Shown here one piece after another: positions 34,701-48,416 of a DNA stretch of 64,000 bases (position 1 is its first letter; each line of letters starts with the position of its first letter). Source of the DNA: Nissolia schottii (lineage: Eukaryota > Streptophyta > Magnoliopsida > Fabales > Fabaceae); contig QANU01104693.1 of assembly GCA_003254905.1 (NCBI GenBank), positions 124,001 to 188,000 of the forward strand, given 5' to 3'. The notes under the pieces are model-generated. The model saw only the letters and a list, made by a program, of their open reading frames with translations, did no database searches and was not told where the DNA came from. The position numbers and the translations under genes were made by a program.

Positions 34701-37128
34701 GCAGAAGGTGAGGTCATTGTTGAAGATGCTCAGCCAAAACTTGGCCAATCTCGGGCAGCAGCCCCACCAGCTACTGATCCCATCACTCTAACTGTCGAGG
34801 AGAAACTAAATGTGACACTAAAACGAGATGGTGGAGTGAGTAATTTTGATGTTCAAGGTACAATGTCTCTCCAAATTCTTAACCAAGAGGATGGACATAT
34901 TCAAGTTCAGGTATCACCTTCTCTTTATCTCTCTCAACCTCAATCTCTCTCCACTCACCATGTTTCCTGCTGCCTGGTTTGCATAATCTGAGTAGTGTTC
35001 TTTAGATGATTAAAATTTATTCTTTGATTTATTATAAAAAACCATATATTCTCTGACATGAAAAACAATACTTGTTTAAATCTTCTTGGCATTGGGAGAT
35101 GGAAGTTTATATGTACAGTTTTTCCCTTGCTAAATTTCTGTTGTTTTCTAATGTTGTCTATACTGTAGTCTGTTTCCTCAAACACTTAGCTCGCCTTTTA
35201 CATGTTCTACAAGTGTAGTTAGCAGTGATATTTTGGGTAAACAATGATGGGGAAGAAGAGAAAGGGAAACTAAAAAGGGAAGGGACCAAATAGCAGTGGC
35301 TGTTAAGTAATGGAGAATGGATGAAATTGAAGTGGAAGATAGTGAGGTTTAAAACTCCTGTAGAGTGATAACAGTGCTGGTTCCTTGGTTGATCTTGAAA
35401 TAGCTGTTTGAAGCATTCTGGTGCTTTTGATATGTGATGTATATTTAGGGATCTACTAATCATTTTGGTTTTCATGAATTGGTATTTTCTTTTATCAGTG
35501 AAGACCAAAAACATGAAGAGGTATACATTTCAAGTACAGTTTTCATTTATCTAAAGTTTAATTGTTCTGTTTGCTCAATTATATTTGCTTTGTTTCTGCC
35601 TGAAGTGTTAAAAAAAGTTGTGTACATTAACTAATGATCATATGCATGTCTACACATTTCAGCTTAGCTCCAACATACCTTATTCTTAGTTGCTCCCAGT
35701 GTTTGTTCTTTTGTCTTAATTTTTTTAAAAGGCTGTATTCGAATGCATATATTGATTGGTACTTGCATTTTGTGCCTTGTTTTTGCAGGTTCATACTGGT
35801 GAAAATCAAGCAGTCTCATTCAAGACACACCCTAACATGACTAAAGAATTATTTGCAAATGAAAATATACTAGGCCTAAAGGATCCCAATAGGCCTTTCC
35901 CCACTGGCCAAGCCAGTGATGCTGCAGGTGTTGGCCTTTTAAAGTGGAGAATGCAAAGCACAGATGAGTCGATGGTACCACTGACAAGTGGGTTATATCT
36001 ATAATTGATCATTGATGTGCTCTAATACTCGAGTTCTGTTTATTAATAACTTATGGTGTGCCATATATGTGTATTGCAGTAAACTGCTGGCCCTCAACTT
36101 CTGGAAATGAAACTTATGTCAGCATCGAATATGAGGCTTCATCAATGTTTGATCTACAGAACGTTGTGATCTCAGTACCTCTTCCTGCTCTTCGAGAAGC
36201 ACCATCCGTTAATCAGATTGATGGAGAATGGAGGTGTGGATTTATTTTAATATTTTTGTTGGCTTCATCTGAATAATACTAGGCACAACCAAGACTTGTG
36301 TGTTGCACTGAAGGTTGCGGCAAACGAGTTTGTGCTTTCGTATTAGTGTTCTCTGGTACATGTTAATGATTTGCAATCTTTAAAAGTATTGACCAGATTT
36401 GCAGAATGATCTATGAAGATAATGCTTCTTTTTTATGCCCATATCGTCAGTTGCTGAATATTATCTTTTGTGGTTCTAAATCACTATTATTATTTTAACA
36501 TTCTTGTCCTCTTTATAATCTCCTATTAAAATTGGCTTTGCAGGTATGACTCCAGGAATTCTATTTTGGAGTGGTCAATCCTACTAATTGATAATTCAAA
36601 CCGCAGGTATGCAAATTTCGGGGTGAATTTTTTTTTTTCCCTAAGAGATAACTTGTGCTATTTTTCTGTGTTTTTGGAATTGTTTTGTTTGACTTTTATA
36701 TATTTGGCAGTGGTTCAATGGAGTTCGTTGTTCCACAAGCAGAATCATCAGCATTCTTTCCCATTTCGGTCCGATTTATGGCAACAGATACATTTAGTGA
36801 CCTGAAGGTTTGTTTGGATTTTCTACTTTTTTGCCTTCGACTTTTATTGCGGAAACTCATTGGTTCAAAAAATAATGTAGTGCTATAACATGTCTTAATA
36901 GATTATCGTTCCATTCAATTCGTTTACCACCACAGTGAAGGCTCATATTTATAGTAGGCATATCATGTCGGAATGTTGATTCAATGGGTGGTAATAATTT
37001 TATTTGACACATACGTTTTCCTTTTTGTCTGTCTGCAGGTTACCAACATCATTCCACTAAAGGGTGGTGATCCTCCTAAACATTCTCAGAGAACACAGTT
37101 GATCACAGAAAACTACCAAGTTGTGTGA
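31749..37128 (+). CDS. Coatomer subunit delta (delta-COP)
   Basis: Eleven exons, all GT-AG and in phase: 31749-31751 (ATG only), 32364-32403, 33265-33488, 33932-34174, 34268-34442, 34606-34910, 35789-35987, 36080-36233, 36544-36606, 36711-36807, 37039-37128. The product is 530 aa, matching plant delta-COP (about 527 aa). The N-terminus [14 protein letters not shown]…[17 protein letters not shown] is the longin-like domain (about 1-135). A basic/Gly-Ser linker follows (…[20 protein letters not shown]…). The C-terminal half (about 285-530) is the mu-homology domain ([20 protein letters not shown]…, [26 protein letters not shown]). It is part of the COPI F-subcomplex, which coats Golgi vesicles and binds dilysine or WxxW cargo signals. 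No defect seen. An intron directly after the ATG leaves the start codon alone in exon 1. Confidence 0.96.
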
Positions 37129-37689
37129 TTGATGACAGTTTTGCTTAGTTACATTTGTTATTATTCATGACTTTATACTTCAGTTTTACTTCCCAAGACA
37201 CTGCACAAAGTATATGACTGTATTTTTAGTTTACCTATGTTGCCAAACTCGAGTACTAAACAACTCACATTTTCAGTCTCTAGAAGGAAAATAATAAGGT
37301 GATTTCTTAGCTATCCATGAAATAAATATCACATGATATTTACTTTATTCATTTTTTATAATTTTTATAATTAAATTCATTAATTTTGTTATCATTTCAT
37401 GATTTAATATGATATATTAATAGATTATATGATCTAATATGATAAATTAATACTTTTTAATATAATATTTATAGAGATGCATCAAAAACTCATATGGTTC
37501 GCAAATTTTTAAGTCTCTTGTGAGTTGAATTTTTTAATGATTTGATTAATGAAGTTTATTATAATCATATAAAATATAATATTATAATAAAAATTAATGA
37601 ATTTAGTTGTAAAAATTATTAAAAATGAATAAATTAAGTTTTTAGGCAGGAAAAATTAGACACGTTGAGCCGTGTGCAAAGCTAATCCA
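37129..37689. other. 3' flank of delta-COP, AT-rich
   Basis: Contains the likely 3' UTR, then very AT-rich DNA with repeated ATATGATATATTAAT-like words near 37400-37460. Nothing else recognised. Confidence 0.5.
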
Positions 37690-39240
37690 TGTATTATTTG
37701 TATATTTTTATACAAGATGTCAGATAAAAGCCTTTCCACGCCTCACTCCGCTATAGTCCACCCCAACAATGTTGTTGTAACCATTCAGGTGTCTCAAATT
37801 TTTTAGTTCATGCATCCTTATCGTCATTAATAAGATAATATTGGAACCTGTTTGAAGCATCAGCTTCATAAGCAAACGAAATGCAGGAGGGTTCTCAAGC
37901 CCACACCGGTCCCAAGAGAGGTAATTCATGGCTTGCGCGAGACCTGCACAACAGGTCATCCTGAGAAGCGATAACTATAAATGTATAACTAACATAACTG
38001 AAACCGTTATGGCAGTTGTTAGTCTCTATCTTTAACAAAGTTTGTTAGTCTTAACTTATAAATAGCCTAAGTCAGATTGTAACCAAAGCAATATACATCC
38101 ACAATATTGAAGTCAATGCACAGTATCAGTTCTTCCTTTCCTCCTTCCCTGAGCTACATTTCAGATTTTCTGATAATCCTCAGGCTGCCAATATGTTTTT
38201 TTTATTTCCCTTTCATGTCTCTTCCCACTCACCACATATTCCTCAATCTCTATCTCAGCTTCCCCTGATCCTCCCTTCTTCAAGCTAGATTCTGCAGACA
38301 TATTACTCTTCGCTAGCCTTTCAGTATACTTTTCAAGAGTTTCGCACCACCAACTTACCCCCCCCCCTCCTTCCTTGTTCTGTACCACCATTTTAATGTG
38401 GTTCTACTTCTTACTGACTTTCCGCTCATATTGACTTGAATTGAGGCAAGATCCCAAACTCTTTTATTGGCCTTTCCCATCTTCTCCATTGTCAATAGCC
38501 ATTGCACACCACCCATCAGTAGTAACGAAATCCGCTTGTACCAGAAATTAACCCCAAAAATGTCATCTTGTTTGCCCCCCCCCCCCCCCCCCCCCCNCGT
38601 GTGCACCCCTTTTTCTCAAGATCACATTTACCTTACCTCACAAAGGCTTTCACTATTACACCCTAATTCCCTTTTTCTTTGGTCCAACACCCTAATTCCC
38701 ATTTAATTCATACATCAGCCTCAATAACAGTTCCTAGCGATGCCCCCAGTTTTTGGCCCATTTGTCTCATTTTGAGGAGAGAATAGGCAATCCTCATAAT
38801 TGTACCCGTATACATAAGTTGAAAAATATTCATCTAGCATCTTTGATCCTTAGCAACTGATACAGAATCAGCCAAGTGGTTTCTATAGACCTAGTGGCTT
38901 CTTTTGAATGTTCGTAGGTCAATTTACTCTAAAAGAAAGGCCTCCTCTAGCAATTCCAGGATAGCTTGCCCGTGTAAAGCGAGAACCATACCATGACAAA
39001 TCGTACTTAAGAGCCAGTTTGATTTGCCACTGCAACGAAAAAATCACCCCATCTTAGGAGATTTCCCCAATTTACTAGCAGCATTGTACAACAAATTTGA
39101 CGAACACAAGCTACTCTTGACACAACTGAGGTTTCGTGTCAATCAAGTGGAATTTTCTCTTGAAACACTAACAGTTTGGATTCTTCCTCACAAAAATGAC
39201 TGGAGATAGGCATCACTAGGCATCCATCTGGGATTATGCA
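37690..39240 (-). mobile_element. L1-type LINE fragment (ORF1 and start of endonuclease)
   Basis: Minus-strand reading at 37929-37720 begins MNYLSWDRCGLENPPAFRLL, a degraded match to the opening of L1 ORF2 endonuclease (family: SWNCRGLGNP…). Upstream on the same strand (38160-39230) are broken ORF1-like pieces, including a stretch ending KLGASLGTVIEAD near 38730 and charged linker sequence. The copy stops inside the endonuclease and lacks reverse transcriptase. A poly-C run with an undetermined base lies at 38575-38597. Confidence 0.6.
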
Positions 39241-39942
39241 AGGCTCGTATTTAAGTTGGGAAAAGACGGCATTAATATCTACTGGCATATTAAAGTTTTT
39301 TTTAAATAGAAAATGCTATCTTTGTGTGTTTCGCTAATAATGTTATTACTCGTTAGTTATTATGAAACATTAGTTATGAAACACTAACTGTACTAGTAAT
39401 GACATGGACAAAAAACAAAGCTTTTGGATAATCAATAAATTAAGAAATATTATTTGTACAACATAATGCCAACTCACCAGCAATCCGTCATTAAATGAAA
39501 TCATAATAGGTTGAATTTATTCAAATTCAATCCAAGAGTAAATAGCCAATGAGTTAGAGCAATGTACCATAACCAATAATCAATGAATCCAAATAACATA
39601 ACTCATAAATTATCAAGGGCAATGCCATTGCACATGTGAAGCTTGACAGGGAACAAATTGCATCATATGTCAACATTACCAAAACAAACCAACGTTCTGC
39701 ATTAAAGTCAAAAATTTTGGAAATAAGAGGAAAATGATACGCAGCTTTCTTGAAGGCAATAGGCAATAGAATAATCTGGATGAAACAAAATTCTACGAAG
39801 CACACAACTAGATAAAAATAGCTTCCAAAATTATCATATCTAGGGTCCAATGACAAATACAAACCGCCAACAAAATTGAAAGGGAGTTCAATTTGGAATA
39901 CCTCAGCATAAAAAAAAAATTGAAACAATAAAAAAAGACTAC

Positions 39943-41778
<1,836 letters not shown>

Positions 41779-41810
41779 TTATAAGTAAGACAGAAACGGT
41801 AGAGAGCGGA

Positions 41811-41853
41811 TTAGGGTTTTTCGTACGTGGGTTGGGTTGGGCTTTAAGCCCAA
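41811..41853 (-). promoter_or_regulatory. Telo-box and site II (TGGGCY) elements of RPL13A
   Basis: On the minus strand AAACCCTAA (41819-41811) lies just upstream of the RPL13A leader. A 17-bp palindrome, TTGGGCTTTAAGCCCAA, lies at 41837-41853. Telo-box plus site II is the standard plant ribosomal-protein and growth-gene promoter arrangement, bound by TCP-type factors and telomere-repeat-binding factors. Confidence 0.75.
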
Positions 41854-42174
41854 TACAAGAGTACTGAGCACAATACCTATATTTTGATTTTCGACCAAAA
41901 ACAAGGACAAAAGAAATTGCCAATAATTGTAATGGCAAACCCAAACACATGAGCAAAAATCGATCACTTTTGCTGCTTCAAAAAAAAAAAACATTAAGAC
42001 CGTTTTTGAGAAAATTTGATCTTATATTAGATCATAAGATGATATAAAATTTGATGAAGTATTTGAGCAAATACCACATTTAAAATAAAGATGCTAAGTA
42101 ATATATTTCTCTACCAAAATACAAAGTATCTCAAGATAGGATCAACTAGTATGGTTAAAAACGCTCCAATTTAG

Positions 42175-42984
42175 CAATGTTATAAAACTCGGCTTAAGAC
42201 TTGACCTGGTCACTTCAATGGGTCACTGGTTTAACCAATGAGTCACTAGGTCATTGAATGGCTCGCTGACTCGGATATAAATAAAATAATAATAAAAATA
42301 AATATATAACCTTATAAAAAATATATATAGATAGATATATATAACCTAAAAAATTTAAAAAAATCACATAAATAATATGCATTAATTTAAACATCTATCA
42401 TGACATAAAATGACTTAAAATACATAAAAATGTTCAAATTTTAAATCTCATACCATATATAAACACTTTCATTGGTTGCATCATGATCTTATCAAACTGA
42501 ACCTAAGACAGAGACCACATGGGTAACAGTCTACCCAATGACATTATCAAACAGGGTTGAAAAAGGCTTATTTGATCATGGGATGGATAAGAGGGGGATA
42601 AACAGAACCACTACCATAAGATTATACTAAGATATGATTTGATTCTACATTTTTGTCATTAAACTCAGAATTAAGCACTAGTAAATTTCATTTAGTCTAA
42701 TGACTAATAAAACTTGAGTACTAAACTGATCGCCCATAGATGCGCAAAAAAAATCATAAAATTTTGATTAGCATTTAAATCAAAATCAATTTCTACAAAT
42801 GAAGAAACTGAAATTCGTAACTAAATTGGTGTCCTTGGATCTCAATTTGTAAAAGTCAATTAAGAAAGCAATACCATTTATTTTTCCTTTACACCACATG
42901 GTTTTGCTTTTAAAAAAAATGACAAACTGGGCAGAGTCACCGGGTTTTAAGAAACTCGACTGGGTCAAGCCGAGTTTAAAACGT
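42175..42984. mobile_element. Non-autonomous TIR transposon
   Basis: The left end …GTTATAAAACTCGGCTTAAG pairs with the right end GGTCAAGCCGAGTTTAAAAC, and subterminal GGTCACT/AGTCACC words occur on both sides. No coding. Right next to it GTAACTGATCCAATAAA is present twice (42983-42999 and 43012-43028), a short tandem duplication at the border. Confidence 0.55.
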
Positions 42985-43671
42985 AACTGATCCAATAAAC
43001 CGGTCCAATGGTAACTGATCCAATAAAATAACTAAGCCGAGTTTCGGATTGGTATGCAATGCAATTTAAAAGACAGCCCTGAGGCCCATATAATTGTTAG
43101 CCTAATCCCTACTCTATATTTGTCATGGGCTTCTAAAGCCCCATCCCTTGAAAAACCCTGTTCACGTTGGGCTTGGGTCGGGTACCGTAGGGCTAGCCCA
43201 CTTAAGTAAACCCTGTTCATTGAACGGTCAACCATCTCTGTCTCGCTCACGGCACCACCATCTCTGAACGCGTCTCTACCATCGCAGTCGAGTCACTCCG
43301 CCATCGCCGTCGCCGTCGCCGTCGGGTCACGCCGCCAACTCTCCGTGTCGGCAAGCTCGCGTTTCGCTCCAATCAGGTGCGTTTTGATCTCCGTTCTGTG
43401 ATTATCCTTTTCCCCCATTTAGTTTCTCGTGATTTTTTGGTGAATTTTCTGGTTGCATGTTTTGTATACCGCAACCCTCTGTTGTTTCTCTGATTATTGT
43501 GTTTCTGAGGCATTTCTGATGTTGGGTTGTGCTCTTTTTTTTTGGGGGGCGGGGGGGATTTGTTTAGCTGATGAATGGATCTGAGGCAATTTTTGTTGTT
43601 AATTCGAAGCCAAAAAAAATGAGCAAATATTAAATAGATCTGTAATTTTTTTTTCTTCTTGTTGCTCATAG

Positions 43672-43739
43672 ATCTTTTGACTAAGGACTACAACACCGAT
43701 CAGAAACTCACTGTTTCAACCTGCAGCGGCGCCAGAGTG
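43672..43739 (+). pseudogene. Orphan VDAC (mitochondrial porin) exon 2 fragment
   Basis: A 68-nt segment bounded by AG and GT reads DLLTKDYNTDQKLTVSTCS, then GARV. This is the second-exon sequence of plant voltage-dependent anion channels (outer-membrane porin). It has the proper split-codon acceptor phase. No VDAC exon 1 (MVKGPGLY…) is seen upstream. Instead 43240-43376 is a GC-rich exon-like block without ATG that ends AATCAG|GTGCG. No exon 3 homology (…LTSTAVKKGG…) is seen in the following 1 kb. It is a captured or truncated fragment, possibly in a chimeric non-coding transcript. The call rests on 23 residues. Confidence 0.6.
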
Positions 43740-44777
43740 GTAAGCTCTTCGGATTTTCATATTATAACGAATTATAACGAATTTATTTATTTATTTATTA
43801 TATAGCTGCCTTAATTACGCTCTTTGCTATGAGTTCTAGTGGATTTGTAGTATAGATCCAGCGTTAGATTACATCTATGAGACGGCTGCAATGAATTTTT
43901 TGGCATTAATTTATCACGTTTTTTGAGGTTAATGATTGTGGTTTACCACTTGTATATTGCCCTGTTCTTTAAATGAATCACGAATTTGCCTCCAACAAAT
44001 TAATTTAACTCGAGTTCATATGTTTTTCTGCATACATAAAAGCCTATTTCACATTGCATTATTATTTCTATCGTATACACAAAATTTATCAATGCAATTA
44101 AACCAAGAAGAAATATAGACAGGGGATGGGCGGTCATATGTACTCTTGAATCTTGATAATGACTTGGGTATCTTTTTAGCTGAGCTTTGTATGCCTGTTG
44201 AATTTCTTGCCCAAATCAATTGTTGACCAGAAGGATGTTATCTTTATGTGGAATTTCTTTGTTGCTTTGGACGTCTGCTTTGTTCTAATAATCTGGTGTT
44301 GATTGGCAAGGATGGAATTCTAAAATGTTTGCTGATAATTATTCTTCCATATTTTTCTGTTCACTGTTTGTTTATTTCATTGAATGATAGAGCTGATCAA
44401 TTAAAGAAGTGGAGAGGTGGAAGTGGAGATATTCAAATAATCAAAGAAAGAATCAAGGATAGCTGATCAATTAAAAAGGGCATGCTGGTTGGTTGGTACA
44501 AAGACTATCCTATTATATTATGTTATATTCATGTATTTGTGATTGTTTGAATTGCTTGTTAACTATTATGCCTAATATTCTATGTTTTTGTATTATAGTT
44601 TATTGTTTTGAGCGAAACCTTAGTTTCCCATTCGAGATTCAATATCCGTGAGTGTGTGTGTACATTTTTGTACGCTCATTATATTGAATCTTGAATTGTC
44701 CAAATCGGACAGTTTGGGAATAAACTTTTTCTTAGTTTGGTTAATGTTTGTTATTTATATCTCGAATTTGGTTAATT
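43740..44777. other. Intergenic between VDAC fragment and inverted duplication
   Basis: No gene recognised. An open frame at 44248-44466 lacks any familiar domain and has intron-like AT-rich composition. Confidence 0.5.
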
Positions 44778-45603
44778 GGAAGCGGAAGCACATGCTCGCA
44801 GTGCAGTAACTATAGTAACCCAGCTGGGTTCAATTCTCTTATCTATTATTTCATTGAGAAGACCTAATGCATTGGTTTCGTCTCCGATATCAGCATAACA
44901 AGCAACCATTGATCTCCACGGCATAACATCCTTATAAGGCATTTCCCTAAAAAAATTAGCTGCACTCTTGACAGAGCCAGTTTTCTCATATAAATTTAGC
45001 AGCGAGTTGGCCAAACATAACTTCGTGTCAAAACACCTTTTCACAAATCCATGCACACTTCTTCCAAGCTTAAAATTAGATAACTGAGCACAAGCAGAAG
45101 CAGCACTAACAAGTGTCACTGGATCAGGACTTATATTCTCCGACACATCCATTCGTGAGAAAAATGCAAGTGCAAGTTCAGGACTGCCACACTGCTCATA
45201 ACCAGTAACCATCGAAGTCCATAAAACCACGTTTGGTTTTGGATACTCTATAAACACTTTTGCGACATCACTCATTTGCCCACATTTTGAATACAACTCT
45301 ATCAAGGTAGACCCCACAAACATGTCCTTATCCATCGTCTCCTTCTTGAGAAATCCATGAATCATTTTACCCAGTTCAAGCCTCTGAAAACCTGCACACG
45401 ATTTCAAAACAATTGATACTATGTAATTGTCAGGTTTTTCTTATGAGGATATAGGATTGACATTCATTCGATGGAATAGACACAATGTCTCTACCCATTT
45501 TCCTTTCGAACCATGTCTCCTAAGCATAGCATTCCATAGATACACAATTTTACGTGGCATTTCTCCAAATAGCTTATATGCTTGGCTAATTGATGTGTAT
45601 CTA

Positions 45604-47237
45604 TGTTACACACCCTCCAGCACTATTCTAGGAGGAAGAGCCGAAATAAGGGGGGGAGTTAATTCAGAATATCTGAATTGTTTAATCAATAAAAGCTGAT
45701 TGTTAGATAAATCAGGAAAGGAATCAGTTAGGTGAGGATTATTAGGGAGAAGAGATATTAGGAGAGAATTATGGCCAACCCATGATTTCCTCTCCCAATT
45801 TCAGTATAAGAAAGATCCTTGGGGTGAGAAATATTCATTCAGGAATTTAGGCAGAACAAAGGGGACCAAGGGATCCATCAATTCCCAGGATTTTTATTCT
45901 GTTTTATTAATTATTCCACAGCCTTGAAGGCCATTCGGTTTATGTTCTATACAGAAATTCCCCACTGGAATTTCTGCCATTATTAATAAACACCAGTAAT
46001 TTTCAGCAATCTATTTCCATTGATACCAGTCCTTACAACTGGTATCAGAGCATCGATCCTTGGAGAACGGTGTATGGTTTCCACGCGCGCGGTTATGGAG
46101 GCGAGGCTGGAGAATTTGGAGAGGCAGCTGGAGGAAGTGAAAGATTCCCAGGCTAACATAGTTGAACTCCTGCGGCAGATTATGGGCAGGCTGCCACCGC
46201 AGCCACCAGGAAGTGCCCAGGGAGACGAAAACGAAAACAGGGGCTCGGGAGAAGGAGGAGAGGCGGACAGAAATGAAAGAGAAGAACAGGAGCCTAGGCG
46301 GTTTGAGGCCACCAGAAAATTGGATGTCACAATTTTCTCAGGGAAAGGTGCATCGGATGGGTTAGTAAAGATGGAAAGGTATTTCCGAGTCACCCAGGCA
46401 GCCCCAAAGGACGAGATGACAAAGATAGAACCATTGTTGGAGAAGATGGAGATGAAGAAAGTGGTAGAAGAGGCGAAGGCAGATAAGGGAATGGACGAGG
46501 TATTTGTTGGTCACCATTCTCAAAACTCAAATTTTAAGGAATTTCCAAAGGAGGCGAGGGTTGATTTGCCTGCAATAGTGAAGCAAGGGCGGAAACACTC
46601 TCTTGTGATGGAGAAGGAAAATTATTTGCCGCCTATTTTTGAAAATCAAGACAAGTTGCAGAATGGACTTGGGTCACATTCTTGGGACCCAAAAGGACAT
46701 GAGTGCAATGGAAGCATGCTTTGCTACTTTTTCAAGTTTTGGGACCCAGGGGGAGTCTCAACTTTCACCTTGAGGACAAGGTGGTTCTTCAAGAGGAGGG
46801 TATCGTTACACACCCTCCAGCACTATTCTAGGAGGAAGAGCCGAATTAAGGGGGGGAGTTAATTCAGAATATCTGAATTGTTTAATCAATAAAAGCTGAT
46901 TGTTAGATAAATCAGGAAAGGAATCAGTTAGGTGAGGATTATTAGGGAGAAGAGATATTAGGAGAGAATTATGGCCAACCCATGATTTCCTCTCCCAATT
47001 TCAGTATAAGAAAGATCCTTGGGGTGAGAAATATTCATTCAGGAATTTAGGCAGAACAAAGGGGACCAAGGGATCCATCAATTCCCAGGAATTTTATTCT
47101 GTTTTATTAATTATTCCACAGCCTTGAAAGCCATTCGGTTTATGTTCTATACAGAAATTCCCCACTGGAATTTCTGCCATTATTAATAAACACCAGTAAT
47201 TTTCAGCAATCTATTTCCATTGATACCAGTCCTTACA
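45604..47237 (+). mobile_element. Young gag-only LTR retrotransposon (TR-GAG-like)
   Basis: Two 434-bp LTRs (45604-46037 and 46804-47237) differ at about four positions. They are flanked by the perfect 5-bp target duplication ATCTA (45599-45603, 47238-47242). A primer site TGGTATCAGAGC, complementary to initiator Met-tRNA, starts 2 bp after the 5' LTR (46040-46051). The AGAGGAGGG polypurine tract precedes the 3' LTR. The internal region is only 766 bp and has a gag-like frame but no protease, integrase or reverse transcriptase. It therefore depends on another element for movement. It splits the arm A PPR copy. Confidence 0.9.
46074..46862 (+). CDS. Gag-like protein of the non-autonomous LTR element
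   Basis: ATG at 46074, 23 bp after the primer site. The N-terminus MVSTRAVMEARLENLERQLE is a predicted coiled coil (heptad L/V/I through about residue 40). A Pro/Gly/Glu-rich linker follows, then RKLDVTIFSGKGASDG…MERYFRV, which resembles the start of Ty3-type gag capsid domains. After about residue 120 the similarity fades, and the frame runs past the 3' LTR border at 46804. Probably a deletion fusion of gag start and a pre-LTR segment. No zinc knuckle. Confidence 0.55.
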   Translation: MVSTRAVMEARLENLERQLEEVKDSQANIVELLRQIMGRLPPQPPGSAQGDENENRGSGEGGEADRNEREEQEPRRFEATRKLDVTIFSGKGASDGLVKMERYFRVTQAAPKDEMTKIEPLLEKMEMKKVVEEAKADKGMDEVFVGHHSQNSNFKEFPKEARVDLPAIVKQGRKHSLVMEKENYLPPIFENQDKLQNGLGSHSWDPKGHECNGSMLCYFFKFWDPGGVSTFTLRTRWFFKRRVSLHTLQHYSRRKSRIKGGS

Positions 47238-48344
47238 ATCTAGCATAAAAGACATTAAGCTTGGTTGCAATGAAACTATCATGAGCAAGGCCCACTTTCA
47301 AACACTGTGAGTGCAATTGTACTATGGATATCTTATTGCAGCAAGTTTCCAATAGCTTCACCAAAAGACTCCTCCTTTTCATGTACGATGACTATTGACT
47401 TTTATAACTTTTTAAAGTTCATCTTAGCTGTCAAGTTATTGAAATTTATAATCATGTCTCTCAATTGCAAAACTTCCTTGTCCATAGCTTCTGATTTCAG
47501 TCTCAGTGTAGTGTATTTATCAAAGCAGATCTGCTTTCGGTGGCTTTAGCAACACATCCCGTTGAGGAAAGCATGCAACTGAAACAGTTAGTTCAGCAGG
47601 CATATAGTGACCCTTAGTTGAAACAAAGCATGTAGAGAAATTGGACTAACAAAGAAATAACTATAATAGTTAAATTATGCCATGTTACTTCCTATAACCC
47701 TTTATCCTTTATTTTCCCTTTCGGTGGAAAATGGAAATGAAATGGGAATAGGTCAAGAAGGACAATAAGTTTCCAATGTGGAGATAATTAAAATAGAAAT
47801 AAATAAATAAAAATCTTACCAAAATAGAGAAACTTCTGTGCATCAAAGTGGAAAAGTAAAAGAACCAAGACTAACTAATAAGAAAGCATGGTCAGAAAAT
47901 AGTGTTAATTAGTGTTAACATATTTAAATAATCTTAGGTTCGAAGGATGTTAAAAGTGTTAACTCTGAGAAATTTACATGTACTTGAGTTGACTTATCTT
48001 CTTTGGGGATCAATGGTTCATATCTTGTGTCTATCAAAAATGCCAAATTCAGGGAAACAAAATTATTAATACTCCATACACAATAATGAAAATCATTAAA
48101 CCATATGAATATACAGAAAGGGGACCGCCTTACATAAAAGAAATTGTTCCTGCTTCCACAGCAATAAAACATTACCCCAATTTTTTTGTACTGTTTTATG
48201 GCTTACTTTGACAGTGTTTCCAGTATCAAAAAATGAAAGGAAAAAAAAAGTAAACACTTTGTCTCCATGAGCTTCTTTTCTTTCTCTCCCAAAATTTAAA
48301 AGTGCAAAGTTGCTTGCAAGCTTCAGCTTGTTTATAAAGAGGAA

Positions 48345-48416
48345 ACTATTTATAATTATAGGGCTCCCTAAACATCCTTTACTATTTATAATTATAGGGC
48401 TCCCTAAACATCCTTT
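48345..48416. repeat. Exact 36-bp tandem duplication in arm A
   Basis: The unit starting ACTATTTATAATTATAGGGC occurs twice back to back (48345-48380, 48381-48416). Arm B has a single copy at about 56838-56873, so this arose after the inverted duplication. It extends an antisense open frame by 12 codons without disrupting it. Confidence 0.9.

Larger units (their letters stand above)
44778..47382 (-). pseudogene. Truncated PPR pseudogene (copy of the gene at 57834)
   Basis: Starts at ATG 47382-47380 (MKRRSLFVKLLETC…) and follows the intact plus-strand gene almost word for word. It is broken in three ways. An LTR retrotransposon is inserted at 45604-47237. A TAA replaces the GAA of the intact gene near 45440. 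Homology stops at about 44778, within codon 324, so the C-terminal half of the repeats and the E domain are absent. Residues TGYEQCGSPELALAFFSRMD still match the PLS-type PPR motifs. No function expected as protein. Confidence 0.9.
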
